From Streptomyces sp. NBC_00691 (lineage in GTDB: Bacteria; Actinomycetota; Actinomycetes; Streptomycetales; Streptomycetaceae), in contig NZ_CP109007.1 in NCBI RefSeq assembly GCF_036226665.1, forward strand, positions 4,938,501-5,002,500: a stretch of 64,000 bases of DNA. Direction: 5' to 3'. The notes below the pieces were generated by a model, which was not told the origin of the DNA, ran no database searches, and was given only the letters and a program-made list of their open reading frames with translations. A program made the translations under genes and the position numbers. Shown piece after piece: positions 23,906 to 32,282 of the stretch (position 1 is the stretch's first letter; the number at the start of each line of letters is the position of its first letter).

Positions 23906-24354
23906 GGCGCGCCCCTCTCAGCGCTGGGGCGCCGGCGGGGCCCAGGGGCCGCCCCGGGGGGTGGCGGTCCAGCCCTGCGGGCCGACCGGGGGGGCACCTG
24001 CTCGCGCTCCATGACCCCGCGGCGCCGGATCCTGTTGAGGACGTAGACGTTGCCGAGGTGCATGACGCCGAGGACCAGCAGGACGACCCCGAGCTTCACG
24101 GAGAGCGCCTCGAAGAGCGCGCGGGCGTCGAGGACGGCGTCGTCCTGGCTGAGGTAGAGGGCGACGAAGCCGAAGTTGACGAGGTAGAACCCCACCACCA
24201 GGAGGTGGTTGACGGCTTCGGCGAGCTTCTCGTTCCCGTGCAGGACGTCCGCCAGGAAGATCCTTCCGTTGCGGCTGAGCGTGCGTGCGACCCAGACGGT
24301 CAGCGCCACGCTGATCAGCAGATAGACGATGTACGCGACGACAGTGAGGTCCAT
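23881..24354 (-). CDS. small multispanning membrane protein, first gene of TetR operon
   Basis: A 157-residue protein with three or four membrane helices (LTVVAYIVYLLISVALTVWV; LLVVGFYLVNFGFVALYL; LGVVLLVLGVMHLGNVYVLN) and a basic, Pro-rich cytoplasmic tail. I do not recognise the family. ATG 24354 has GGGAGGGTGGGGC upstream. It is the lead gene of an operon with the DCC and TetR genes. A perfect palindrome starts 14 bases before the ATG and a second copy 44 bases further up. Confidence 0.8.
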   Translation of the reverse strand: MDLTVVAYIVYLLISVALTVWVARTLSRNGRIFLADVLHGNEKLAEAVNHLLVVGFYLVNFGFVALYLSQDDAVLDARALFEALSVKLGVVLLVLGVMHLGNVYVLNRIRRRGVMEREQVPPRSARRAGPPPPGAAPGPRRRPSAERGAPCRPPWGV

Positions 24355-24367
24355 GCCCCACCCTCCC

Positions 24368-24425
24368 TTGAACGCGTTCAAAAGCTGTTGGTCATGACTG
24401 TAGACCTCTCTTTGAACGTGTTCAA
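24368..24425 (-). promoter_or_regulatory. two TTGAACG[CT]GTTCAA operators of the TetR operon
   Basis: TTGAACGCGTTCAA at 24368-24381 is a perfect 14-base palindrome; TTGAACGTGTTCAA at 24412-24425 differs at one base. Their centres are 44 bases apart, and they flank the likely promoter of the operon that ends with the TetR gene. Size and symmetry suit TetR dimers. Confidence 0.7.
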
Positions 24426-24476
24426 GTCGCTTGCGCGGCCGGGGGAAACCCGCTGGCCACCGCCGGTCCGGGCGCA

Positions 24477-24482
24477 TAGGGT
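24477..24482 (+). promoter_or_regulatory. -10 element for leaderless hydrolase transcript
   Basis: TAGGGT is followed by 7 bases and then the ATG at 24490; there is no ribosome site, so the mRNA probably starts at the ATG. Confidence 0.5.
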
Positions 24483-24489
24483 CCCCCGA

Positions 24490-25257
24490 ATGACGCTCTC
24501 TCATGACCTGGCCGGCCAGGGCCCCTCGACCGTTCTCCTGCTGCACTCCGGGGTCTGCGACCGCCGGATGTGGGAGGGGCAGTTCCACGCCCTCGCGGAG
24601 GCCGGACACCGGGTCGTCCGCTGTGACCTCCGCGGCTTCGGCGACACCCCCGTCGACGCCGCGCACACCCACGCCGACGACGTACGCGACCTCCTCGACC
24701 ACCTCGGCGTCGAACGGGCGGCCGTCGTCGGCTCCTCCTTCGGCGGCCAGGTCGCGCTGGAACTCGCCGTCCGACACCCCGGACGCGTCTCCGCCCTCGC
24801 CCTGCTCGCCTCCGGCATCCCCGGCTTCGAACCCGGCGAGGAGCTGCGCGCCTGGGGAGACCGCGAGGACGAACTGCTCGATAAGGGCGATCTCGACGGC
24901 GCCGTCGAGCTCAACGTCGACACCTGGCTCGGACCCGAGGCCGGACCCGGGGTCCGCGCGCTCGTCCGGGAGATGCAGCGGCGCGCCTTCGAGGTCCAGC
25001 TCGCCGCCCCCGAGGAGTTCGAGCCCGTCACCCCCGAGGTCACCGCCGACGACATCGCCGGGATCGGGGTCCCCGCCCTCGTCGCCGTGGGCGCCCACGA
25101 CCTTCCCGACTTCCGGGCGGTCGCCGACGACCTCACCCGCCTCCTGCCCGCCGCCCGCCGCGTCGACCTCGACTGGGCCGGTCACCTCCCCGCCCTGGAG
25201 CGCCCGGACGAGACCGCCCGGCTGCTCACCGCCTTCCTGGCGGAGGCGGTGCGGTAG
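24490..25257 (+). CDS. alpha/beta hydrolase
   Basis: A 255-residue alpha/beta-hydrolase. The oxyanion region is LLLHSGVCDRRMWEGQFHAL, the nucleophile elbow VVGSSFGGQVALELAVRHPG (Ser), the acid probably in VAVGAHDLPDF, and the catalytic His in DLDWAGHLPALERPDE. An ester- or lactone-type substrate is possible; no specific pathway is indicated. The ATG at 24490 appears leaderless. It is divergent from the TetR operon, and the distal operator (24412-24425) lies 65 bases from its start, so the same regulator could affect it. Confidence 0.9.
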   Translation: MTLSHDLAGQGPSTVLLLHSGVCDRRMWEGQFHALAEAGHRVVRCDLRGFGDTPVDAAHTHADDVRDLLDHLGVERAAVVGSSFGGQVALELAVRHPGRVSALALLASGIPGFEPGEELRAWGDREDELLDKGDLDGAVELNVDTWLGPEAGPGVRALVREMQRRAFEVQLAAPEEFEPVTPEVTADDIAGIGVPALVAVGAHDLPDFRAVADDLTRLLPAARRVDLDWAGHLPALERPDETARLLTAFLAEAVR

Positions 25258-25260
25258 GCC

Positions 25261-26478
25261 TCAGCGGAAGCGGCGTACCCCCGGCACGAGGGCCGTCGCG
25301 GCGCAGCAGCCGCCCACGGCGACGGCCGCGGCGAGCAGCGGCACCTCCGGCCCCCAGGCCGAGGCGGCGAGCGGCGCCAGCGCGTACCCCAGGGGCATGG
25401 CGGCCAGTGAGAGCAGCCAGTCGTACGAGGTGACCCGGGCCAGCGCGTGGGCGGGCACCGCCCGTTGGACGGCGGTCTCCCAGACGGGGGAGAGGAATCC
25501 GAGGCCCGCCTGCGCGAGCCCGTAGGCCGCGATCGTCAGGGGCGCGGGCGCGGCGACCGCGAGCAGGACCAGCGGCAGCGCGTACGTGGCGAGCCCGAGG
25601 TTCGCCGTGAGGACCGGGCGCCGGGGCGTGACCCGGTCGGCGAGCAGCGCCCCGAGGAGGAAGCCCACGGCGCCGACCTGGAGCAGGACGACCCAGGTGG
25701 TGCCGCCGCCGAGCCGCTGCACGGCGATGGCGGGCCCGAGGGTCATCAGGACGGCCGCGGCGCCGTTCCAGGCGCTGTGGCCGATCAGGCTGGTCCAGTA
25801 CCAGTCGCGTGAGCGGACCTCCTGCCAGCCCTCCGCCAGGTCGGCGCGGAGCGAGCGGCGCGGGATCGGTACCCGCTTCACCCGCACGGCCGCCAGGAGG
25901 GCCGCGCTGAGGGCGAACGTCGCCGCGTCGAGGACGAACGCCCAGCCGGGGCCCACGGTCAGGACGAGGGTGCCGGCGAGTGCGGGGCCGCCGAGCCGGG
26001 TGGCGCTCTTGGCGATGCTCATCGCGGCGTTGGCCCGGTGCAGCGACTCGGCCGCCACCGTGCCCTTCACCAGCGGCGCGACGGTCGGCATGGCGAAGGC
26101 GCCGGCCGCGCCGCCGAGCGCCTCGGAGACGGCGAGGACGGCCAGGCTGGGCGCTCCGCCGAGGAGTTGGATCCCGACGATCAGCTGGGTGACGCAGCGC
26201 ACGAGGTCCGTGGTGAGCGCGACGGTGCGGGCGTCGAACCGGTCGCCGACCACGCCGCCGAGCGGCAGCAGGAGCAGCTTGGGCACCATCGCGCAGCCGA
26301 GGACCAGGGCGAGCGCGGAGGTGGATCCGGTGGCCTCCAGGACGGCCAGGGCGAGGGCTGCGGGGATGGCGGCGTCGCCCAGGAGGGAGAGGGTGCGGCC
26401 GGTGAAGAGCAGCCGGAAGGAGCGGGTGCGCAGGGGGTGGGGGACGGGCGGCGGCGCCGTGGCCGTGGCAGCGGTCAT
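25261..26478 (-). CDS. MFS transporter
   Basis: A 405-residue major facilitator of about 12 helices. TM1 starts at RSFRLLFTGRTLSLLGDAAI, and the loop-2/3 signature is seen in LLPLGGVVGDRFDARTVALT. The arrangement resembles the DHA3-type drug efflux group of actinobacteria. It is divergent from a MarR-type regulator, with a shared 11+11-base inverted repeat directly before its start (ATG 26478). This is the classic layout of an inducible efflux pump and its repressor. Substrate unknown. Confidence 0.9.
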   Translation of the reverse strand: MTAATATAPPPVPHPLRTRSFRLLFTGRTLSLLGDAAIPAALALAVLEATGSTSALALVLGCAMVPKLLLLPLGGVVGDRFDARTVALTTDLVRCVTQLIVGIQLLGGAPSLAVLAVSEALGGAAGAFAMPTVAPLVKGTVAAESLHRANAAMSIAKSATRLGGPALAGTLVLTVGPGWAFVLDAATFALSAALLAAVRVKRVPIPRRSLRADLAEGWQEVRSRDWYWTSLIGHSAWNGAAAVLMTLGPAIAVQRLGGGTTWVVLLQVGAVGFLLGALLADRVTPRRPVLTANLGLATYALPLVLLAVAAPAPLTIAAYGLAQAGLGFLSPVWETAVQRAVPAHALARVTSYDWLLSLAAMPLGYALAPLAASAWGPEVPLLAAAVAVGGCCAATALVPGVRRFR

Positions 26479-26487
26479 GACCCGAAG

Positions 26488-26524
26488 AGTATTTCGTTAC
26501 CGAATAATTCGTCAACGAAATACT
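26488..26524. promoter_or_regulatory. MarR/MFS operator
   Basis: AGTATTTCGTT (26488-26498) is the exact inverted copy of AACGAAATACT (26514-26524). Between them lies a smaller palindrome, CGAATAATTCG. The AT-rich 37-base element lies 9 bases before the transporter start and 39 bases before the MarR start, so a dimer bound here can repress both. Confidence 0.75.
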
Positions 26525-26563
26525 TCTCGGGTGGATCCCTGCCCGTCGACGTACGATCACCCC

Positions 26564-27184
26564 ATGGCGCAACCCGAGGAACGGCGTACTCCGAGCGAAG
26601 CCCCCGCTCCGGGCGAGCCGAGTGCCGCCCACGAGCCGCATGCCGCCCGCGACGCGGGTGGGGCACGCGACGCGCATGCCGCGCGCGACTGGACCGACGA
26701 GCATGTCGCCCGCTGGCAGCCCGTCCTGCCCGCCCTCGACCCCGTCGTCGAGGGCGCCGTCACCCGGATGAAGAAGCTCTCGGTCCATCTGCGCCGGGTC
26801 AGGGAGCAGTCGCTCGTCGACTTCGACCTGGAGCGCCACGAGTTCGACACCCTGCACAAGATCGCGGGCCGGGGCGGCAGCGCCGCGCCCTCGGAACTCG
26901 CCCAGGACCTCGACCTGGCCCCGGCCTCCGTCTCCGGCCGCCTCGACGCGCTGGAGAAGCGCGGGTTCGTCCGCCGCACCCAGTCCACCACCGACCGGCG
27001 CCGGGTCGTCGTCGAACTCACCGCCTCCGGCCGCGAGACCTGGCTCGGTGCCATGGACGTCCTCGGCCACGAGGAGTACCGCCTGCTCGGCGTCCTCACC
27101 CCGGAGGAACGCGCCCTCCTCAACGGCATGCTGCGGCGCGTCATGGTCGAGGCCGAGTCGACGCAGCCGACCCGCCACTGGTAG
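26564..27184 (+). CDS. MarR family transcriptional regulator
   Basis: A 206-residue MarR protein with an unusual N-terminal Ala/His/Asp-rich extension (about 1-40, with AARDAGGARDAHAARD repeats). The winged helix follows: LERHEFDTLHKIAGRGG, PSELAQDLDLAPASVSGRLD (recognition helix), ALEKRGFVRRTQSTTDRRRV with the DxR-type wing. It is divergent from the MFS gene and likely represses it and itself through the shared inverted repeat. Start ATG 26564; codons further upstream lie in the operator. A strong hairpin ends the gene. Confidence 0.92.
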   Translation: MAQPEERRTPSEAPAPGEPSAAHEPHAARDAGGARDAHAARDWTDEHVARWQPVLPALDPVVEGAVTRMKKLSVHLRRVREQSLVDFDLERHEFDTLHKIAGRGGSAAPSELAQDLDLAPASVSGRLDALEKRGFVRRTQSTTDRRRVVVELTASGRETWLGAMDVLGHEEYRLLGVLTPEERALLNGMLRRVMVEAESTQPTRHW

Positions 27185-27220
27185 GCGCCCCGCCCGCCGG
27201 CCACCGGTCCCGGACACGAC

Positions 27221-27246
27221 GAAGGGGCGCCCTCGGGCGCCCCTTC
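27221..27246. terminator. bidirectional terminator
   Basis: GAAGGGGCGCCC and GGGCGCCCCTTC form a perfect 12-pair stem with a 2-base loop between the convergent MarR and membrane-protein genes. Confidence 0.8.
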
Positions 27247-27261
27247 ATCGACGACGGCCGC

Positions 27262-27774
27262 TCACATGCTGAGCGACCGCGCGTAGTTCAGCTGACCCAT
27301 CACCCAGTGGATGGTGTCCGGTCCGCGCGCCGGGATCATCGTCGCGTGGTGCTTGCCGCCGCTGGTCACGGTGACCTGGATGAAGCCGGTGGTCGTCTTC
27401 TCCTTCATCAGGAGGAACAGCAGACCGAGCAGGCAGAAGATGAAGAAGATGACCGCGAGCACGATCGCGACCGTGGGCATCTTCTCCTCGGTCCGCGACA
27501 TGTCCATCGCGTTCCACACGGAGCCCTTGAGCGGCATCGGACCGGCCGGCGTGATGATCTGGTCGCCCACCACGGTGATGTCACCGAGGCTCAGCAGCGG
27601 CGTGCCGCCACCCTGCGGGACGCCGGGCACCTGCTGCGGCGGCACCGGCACCCCGCCGGGCAGGGTCGGCTGGTACGCCGGGGGGTGCGGGTACCCGTAG
27701 GCGGGCTGGCCCGGCTGCTGCTGCCCGGGGCCCCACTCGTACTCCTCCGACCGGTAAGGGTTCGGCTCGCTCAT
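27262..27774 (-). CDS. single-span membrane protein, unknown function
   Basis: A 170-residue protein. The Pro/Gln/Gly-rich N-terminus (about 1-60, PGQQQPGQPAYGYPHPP) leads to a small folded segment (LSLGDITVVGDQIITPAGPM), one helix (about 101-121, VAIVLAVIFFIFCLLGLLFL) and a C-terminal soluble domain with TTTGFIQVTVTSGGKHHATM. Similar proteins are common in actinobacteria, but I know no function. It starts at ATG 27774, just beyond the sdh operon terminator, so it is probably transcribed separately. Confidence 0.75.
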   Translation of the reverse strand: MSEPNPYRSEEYEWGPGQQQPGQPAYGYPHPPAYQPTLPGGVPVPPQQVPGVPQGGGTPLLSLGDITVVGDQIITPAGPMPLKGSVWNAMDMSRTEEKMPTVAIVLAVIFFIFCLLGLLFLLMKEKTTTGFIQVTVTSGGKHHATMIPARGPDTIHWVMGQLNYARSLSM

Positions 27775-27790
27775 CAGTCCCCGTCCTCCA

Positions 27791-27836
27791 CAAAGAAAAA
27801 GCCCGCTCCTGCACGCCGCAGCGTACAGAAGCGGGC
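27791..27836 (-). terminator. intrinsic terminator of sdhCDAB
   Basis: On the minus strand GCCCGCT and AGCGGGC form the stem (27836-27830 with 27807-27801), followed by a U-rich run (TTTTTCTTTG). It lies 50 bases after the sdhB stop. Confidence 0.85.
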
Positions 27837-27885
27837 CGAACCACCGAACCATGAGCCGGGAAACCCGGCCCCGGAACCTCAGTGA

Positions 27886-28644
27886 TCAGAAGCGACGCGT
27901 GATCAGCGCGCGCTTCACTTCCTGGATCGCCTTCGTGACCTCGATGCCACGCGGGCAGGCGTCCGTGCAGTTGAACGTCGTGCGGCAACGCCACACGCCG
28001 TCCTTGTCGTTCAGGATCTCCAGGCGCTGCTCGCCGGCCTCGTCACGCGAGTCGAAGATGAAGCGGTGCGCGTTGACGATCGCGGCCGGACCGAAGTACT
28101 GACCGTCGTTCCAGAAGACCGGGCAGGACGACGTGCACGCGGCGCACAGGATGCACTTGGTGGTGTCGTCGAAGCGCTCGCGGTCCTCGGCGGACTGCAG
28201 GCGCTCGCGCGTCGGCTCGTTGCCCTTGGTGACCAGGAAGGGCATGACGTCCCGGTACGCCTGGAAGAACGGCTCCATGTCGACCACGAGGTCCTTGAGG
28301 ACCGTGAGGCCCTTGATGGCCTCGACCGTGATCGGCTTCTCGGGGTTGATGTCCTTGATCAGCGTCTTGCAGGCGAGCCTGTTCTTGCCGTTGATCCGCA
28401 TCGCGTCCGAGCCGCAGATGCCGTGCGCGCACGAGCGACGGAAGGTCAGCGTGCCGTCGACGTCCCACTTGATCTTGTGGAGGGCGTCGAGCACACGCTC
28501 CTTCGGGTCGATGTCGATCTGGAAGTCCTCCCAGACCGACGCGTCCGACACCTCGGGGTTGAAGCGGCGGATCCGCATCGTGACCGTGATGTACGGGGAG
28601 GCGGCGGACTCCGCCTCGACCTTGTCCAGTACGGGGGTAGCCAT
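27886..28644 (-). CDS. sdhB: succinate dehydrogenase iron-sulfur subunit
   Basis: A 252-residue Fe-S subunit of complex II that carries electrons from FAD to quinone at the inner membrane face. Three cluster motifs: RRSCAHGICGSDAMRINGKN with a later Cys (2Fe-2S), CILCAACTSSCP (4Fe-4S), and CRTTFNCTDACPRGI (3Fe-4S). Its start shares one base with the sdhA stop (TGATG), so translation is coupled. It is last in the sdhCDAB order and followed by a U-tract terminator. Confidence 0.97.
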   Translation of the reverse strand: MATPVLDKVEAESAASPYITVTMRIRRFNPEVSDASVWEDFQIDIDPKERVLDALHKIKWDVDGTLTFRRSCAHGICGSDAMRINGKNRLACKTLIKDINPEKPITVEAIKGLTVLKDLVVDMEPFFQAYRDVMPFLVTKGNEPTRERLQSAEDRERFDDTTKCILCAACTSSCPVFWNDGQYFGPAAIVNAHRFIFDSRDEAGEQRLEILNDKDGVWRCRTTFNCTDACPRGIEVTKAIQEVKRALITRRF

Positions 28645-30398
28645 CAGTACTTACGCTCCATCGGCTGGTAGCGGGTCGTCACGACCGGCTTGTAGTCGAG
28701 ACGGACGGTCTCGGAGCCGTCCTCGCCGACCTCGCGGTACGCCATGGTGTGACGCATGAAGTTGACGTCGTCGCGGTTGGGGTAGTCCTCGCGGTAGTGA
28801 CCGCCGCGGGACTCCTTGCGCGCCAGGGCCGAGACGGCCATGACCTCGGCCAGTTCGAGCAGGTTGCCCAGCTCGATGGCCTCCAGGAGGTCCGTGTTGA
28901 AGCGCTTGCCCTTGTCCTGGATGGACACGTTCTCGTAGCGCTCGCGCAGCTCGGCGATCTTCTCGACGGCCGTCTTGATCGTCTGCTCCGTGCGGAACAC
29001 CATCACGTTGGCGTCCATCGTCTCCTGGAGCTCACGGCGGATGTCGGCCACCCGCTCGTTGCCCGTGGAGTTGCGCAGCTTCTCGATCGTCGCGACGACG
29101 AGGGACTCCGGGTTCTCCGGCAGCTCGACGTAGTCGTGCTTGGCGGAGTACTCGGCGGCCGCGATGCCGGACCGCTTGCCGAAGACGTTGATGTCGAGCA
29201 GCGAGTTGGTGCCCAGACGGTTGGCGCCGTGCACGGAGACACAGGCGACCTCGCCGGCCGCGTACAGGCCCGGGACGACGGTGGTGTTGTCCGCCAGGAC
29301 CTCACCCTCGACGTTGGTCGGGATGCCGCCCATGGCGTAGTGCGCGGTGGGCTGGATCGGGATCGGGTCCGTGTACGGCTCGATGCCGAGGTACGTACGG
29401 GCGAACTCGGTGATGTCCGGGAGCTTGGCGTCGAGCTGCTCCGGCGGGAGGTGCGTCAGGTCCAGGTAGACGTGGTCGCCCTCGGGACCGCAGCCGCGGC
29501 CCTCGCGGATCTCCGTGTAGATGGAGCGCGAGACGACGTCACGGGACGCGAGGTCCTTCATGACCGGCGCGTACTTCTCCATGAAGCGCTCGCCGTCCTT
29601 GTTGCGGAGGATGCCGCCCTCACCGCGGGCGCCCTCCGTCAGCAGGATGCCCATGCGCCAGATGCCCGTCGGGTGGAACTGGAAGAACTCCATGTCCTCC
29701 AGCGGCAGACCGCGCCGGTAGCAGGCCGCCTGGCCGTCACCCGTCAGCGTGTGCGCGTTGGAGGTCACCTTGAAGAACTTGCCCGTGCCGCCGGAGGCGT
29801 AGATCACGGCCTTGGCCTGGAAGATGTGGATCTCGCCGGTGGCCAGCTCGTACGCGACGACGCCGGCGGACTTCTTGACGCCGTCGACCTCGGTGATCAG
29901 CTGGTCCAGGACGTAGAACTCGTTGAAGAACTCCACGCCCTCCTTGACGCAGTTCTGGTACAGCGTCTGGAGGATCATGTGGCCGGTGCGGTCCGCGGCG
30001 TAGCAGGACCGGCGGACCGGGGCCTCGCCGTGGTTGCGGGAGTGACCGCCGAAGCGGCGCTGGTCGATGGTGCCGTTCGGGGTCCGGTTGAACGGCAGGC
30101 CCATCTTCTCCAGGTCGAGGACGGCGTCGATGGCCTCCTTCGCCAGGATCTCGGCGGCGTCCTGGTCGACCAGGTAGTCACCGCCCTTGACCGTGTCGAA
30201 GGTGTGCCACTCCCAGTTGTCCTCCTCCACGTTCGCCAGCGCGGCGGCCATGCCGCCCTGCGCGGCGCCCGTGTGGGACCGGGTGGGGTAGAGCTTCGTC
30301 AGCACGGCGGTGCGGCTGCGCTTCGTCGACTCGATGGCGGCGCGCATGCCGGCGCCACCGGCGCCGACGATGACGGTGTCGTACTTGTGGATCTTCAT
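28644..30398 (-). CDS. sdhA: succinate dehydrogenase flavoprotein subunit
   Basis: A 584-residue flavoprotein that oxidises succinate to fumarate. FAD motif VIVGAGGAGMRAAIES, the histidyl-FAD site TRSHTGAAQGGMAAAL, GGHSRNHGEAPVRRSCYAAD, the substrate-binding FHPTGIW, MGGIPTNVEGEVL and LGTNSLLDINVFGKRSG are all in order; the length is standard. The ATG is at 30398, 25 bases after sdhD. It joins SdhB and the two anchors in complex II. Confidence 0.97.
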   Translation of the reverse strand: MKIHKYDTVIVGAGGAGMRAAIESTKRSRTAVLTKLYPTRSHTGAAQGGMAAALANVEEDNWEWHTFDTVKGGDYLVDQDAAEILAKEAIDAVLDLEKMGLPFNRTPNGTIDQRRFGGHSRNHGEAPVRRSCYAADRTGHMILQTLYQNCVKEGVEFFNEFYVLDQLITEVDGVKKSAGVVAYELATGEIHIFQAKAVIYASGGTGKFFKVTSNAHTLTGDGQAACYRRGLPLEDMEFFQFHPTGIWRMGILLTEGARGEGGILRNKDGERFMEKYAPVMKDLASRDVVSRSIYTEIREGRGCGPEGDHVYLDLTHLPPEQLDAKLPDITEFARTYLGIEPYTDPIPIQPTAHYAMGGIPTNVEGEVLADNTTVVPGLYAAGEVACVSVHGANRLGTNSLLDINVFGKRSGIAAAEYSAKHDYVELPENPESLVVATIEKLRNSTGNERVADIRRELQETMDANVMVFRTEQTIKTAVEKIAELRERYENVSIQDKGKRFNTDLLEAIELGNLLELAEVMAVSALARKESRGGHYREDYPNRDDVNFMRHTMAYREVGEDGSETVRLDYKPVVTTRYQPMERKY

Positions 30399-30423
30399 GT
30401 CGTGGATTACCTCAGCCCCGTGC

Positions 30424-30903
30424 CTAGCGGATGTTCGGGTCGAAGGTGAAGATCACCAGCGTGCCCAGAAGGATGGTGAACACCGTGGCGGTGTACAGCA
30501 GGCCCTTGAGCCACAGGCGCGTGTTGGCCCGCTCCGCGTAGTCGTTGATGACGGTACGGAGGCCGTTGGCGCCGTGCAGCATGGCGAGCCAGAGCATCAG
30601 CAGGTCCCAGACCTGCCAGAACGGGGACGCCCAGCGGCCGGCCACGAAGGCGAAGCCGATCTTGGAGACGCCGCCGTCCAGGAAGAGCTGGATCAGCAGG
30701 TGGCCGAGGACCAGGACGACGAGGACCACGCCCGAGAGGCGCATGAAGAGCCAGGCGGCCATCTCGAAGTTGCCGCGGGTCGCGCGCGGGGTCTTGCCGG
30801 TGCGCTTGCGGGGGGCCTCGATGTACGGCGCGGGGTTGTCCACGTCGTAGTGGGCGCCGCCCTCGACGGGACCGATCGCGGTGGAGGTGGTGTCAGCGGA
30901 CAT
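30424..30903 (-). CDS. sdhD: succinate dehydrogenase membrane anchor subunit
   Basis: A 159-residue hydrophobic anchor with three helices (FMRLSGVVLVVLVLGHLLIQ with the heme/quinone-region His; VWDLLMLWLAMLHGANGLRT; LLYTATVFTILLGTLVIFTF). HGANGLRTVINDYAERANTR matches SdhD-type subunits. It lies between sdhC (8 bases upstream) and sdhA. A polar N-terminal extension of about 50 residues is typical of the actinobacterial form. Confidence 0.92.
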   Translation of the reverse strand: MSADTTSTAIGPVEGGAHYDVDNPAPYIEAPRKRTGKTPRATRGNFEMAAWLFMRLSGVVLVVLVLGHLLIQLFLDGGVSKIGFAFVAGRWASPFWQVWDLLMLWLAMLHGANGLRTVINDYAERANTRLWLKGLLYTATVFTILLGTLVIFTFDPNIR

Positions 30904-30911
30904 ATCTGGCG

Positions 30912-31292
30912 TCAGCTCCCGAACAGTTCACGTGCGGCGTGGCCGAGGATCGGGTACAGCGAGCCCGCCATCAGCACGACCCAGAGGCCCACGACGGTCC
31001 AGAGCATCTGCTTCTGGTAGCGCGGGCCCTTGGACCAGAAGTCCACGGCGATGACACGGAGACCGTTCAGCGCGTGGAAGAGGATGGCAGCGACGAGGCC
31101 GTACTCGAGGAGAGCGACGATCGGCGTCTTGTAGGTCGCGACGACCTCGTCGTACGCCTCGGGGGAGACGCGGACGAGAGCGGTGTCCAGCACGTGTACG
31201 AACAGGAAGAAGAAGATGAGGACGCCGGTGACTCGATGAGCCACCCAGCTCCACATTCCTTCCCGGCCGCGGTACAGCGTTCCAGCCGGCAC
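30912..31292 (-). CDS. sdhC: succinate dehydrogenase cytochrome b556 subunit
   Basis: A 126-residue subunit with three helices. MWSWVAHRVTGVLIFFFLFV is the conserved SdhC quinone-site start (Ser, Arg), and FHALNGLRVIAVDFW carries the heme-ligand His region. It starts at GTG 31292 and is first in the operon. The 190 bases upstream show no Rex-like or other recognisable operator. Confidence 0.93.
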   Translation of the reverse strand: MPAGTLYRGREGMWSWVAHRVTGVLIFFFLFVHVLDTALVRVSPEAYDEVVATYKTPIVALLEYGLVAAILFHALNGLRVIAVDFWSKGPRYQKQMLWTVVGLWVVLMAGSLYPILGHAARELFGS

Positions 31293-31484
31293 GGAAAAAC
31301 CCTCCGGGAGCGGGGATCAGGGTCGGCCGGCTTCTCTGTCGGTCTGACCCGGCCGGGTACGGTCCACCGGCCCCGGTCATCGTAGCGACGACTTGTCGGT
31401 TCGCTCGCGCGGGGTCCATCGGTGTGATCAAACAGGCACGGACGGACTATCGCACAGGCCGGAATCGCCGTATTCCGGACGGAT

Positions 31485-32129
31485 TCACGGCCCGGAGTGT
31501 CGCGGTGTGAGGGCCTCCGCGAGTCGGAACGCCAGCCGGGCGCGGGCGAGCCGCCTCAGTTCGTCGGCGGCGATCACGCGTTCCTCCTCCGGTTCGTTGC
31601 CGAGACGTGACCGAATGCCTGCCAATACCTGGTCGAGACGCTCCCCGGGCCTCACTCCGTCGAGGCTGATCACGAACGCGCGTCCGAAGCTGCTCTCGTA
31701 CGCGGCGTGGGCGGCCCGCAGCGCGGTCCGCGCGGCCGGCGGCGCGTCGGGGTGCGGCAGTGCCGAGGACTCGGCGGCCAGGGCCTCGTCGAGATCGGCG
31801 CGGGAGAGGTCGTACCCGGCCTCGTCGGCGGCGGCGAGCAGCGCGTCGACCGTCGGGTACGGACGGTGCGCCGCCACCCGTTCGGCCCAGCGGAGGCTGT
31901 GGCAGCAGGACAGGAGCAGGGTCTCGGCCTCGACGGGCGAGGCCGCGTTGAAGCCCGCGAGACCGCGGACCGAGGGGCCCTGGCTCTGGGCGGGTATGGC
32001 AGGCGTGTCCGTGGAGCCCGGCTTGCGGCAGGGGACATGGGTGTCGCTGGTCAGCGTGGGCTCCGGTACTCCGGGACGGGTGGGGCGGCTCGCGCGGGGG
32101 ACGGGCGCGATGGGGTGGGTGTGACGCAA
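31485..32129 (-). CDS. OHCU decarboxylase family protein
   Basis: The core from about 31485 to 31970 reads as 2-oxo-4-hydroxy-4-carboxy-5-ureidoimidazoline decarboxylase: LAGFNAASPVEAETLLLSCC, WAERVAAHRPYPTVDALLAA, YESSFGRAFVISLDGVRPGE, and RLGNEPEEERVIAADELRRL. This enzyme completes uric acid conversion to S-allantoin. The frame contains no ATG or GTG near the expected start; the TTG at 32129 gives 214 residues with a Pro-rich N-terminal extension, so the start is uncertain. No other urate genes are adjacent. It is divergent from the hexosaminidase gene. Confidence 0.75.
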   Translation of the reverse strand: MRHTHPIAPVPRASRPTRPGVPEPTLTSDTHVPCRKPGSTDTPAIPAQSQGPSVRGLAGFNAASPVEAETLLLSCCHSLRWAERVAAHRPYPTVDALLAAADEAGYDLSRADLDEALAAESSALPHPDAPPAARTALRAAHAAYESSFGRAFVISLDGVRPGERLDQVLAGIRSRLGNEPEEERVIAADELRRLARARLAFRLAEALTPRHSGP

Positions 32130-32282
32130 CGTTACCGACGGGACGAGGGAAGTGTCCGACGGATGCGCGAATTTCACCCGGAAGGGAGAGTTTCGGAACA
32201 GGTGATGGACGCATGGGTTCCGGTCACGGCGCCGTCGCGTCCCCCGATTGGCCGGACCGCCCGCAGTACGGGAGGATTCCGA

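Noticed and set aside
32130..32282. DasR site before the hexosaminidase
   Set aside because: GATTGGCCGGACCG is only loosely similar; half of the core positions differ.
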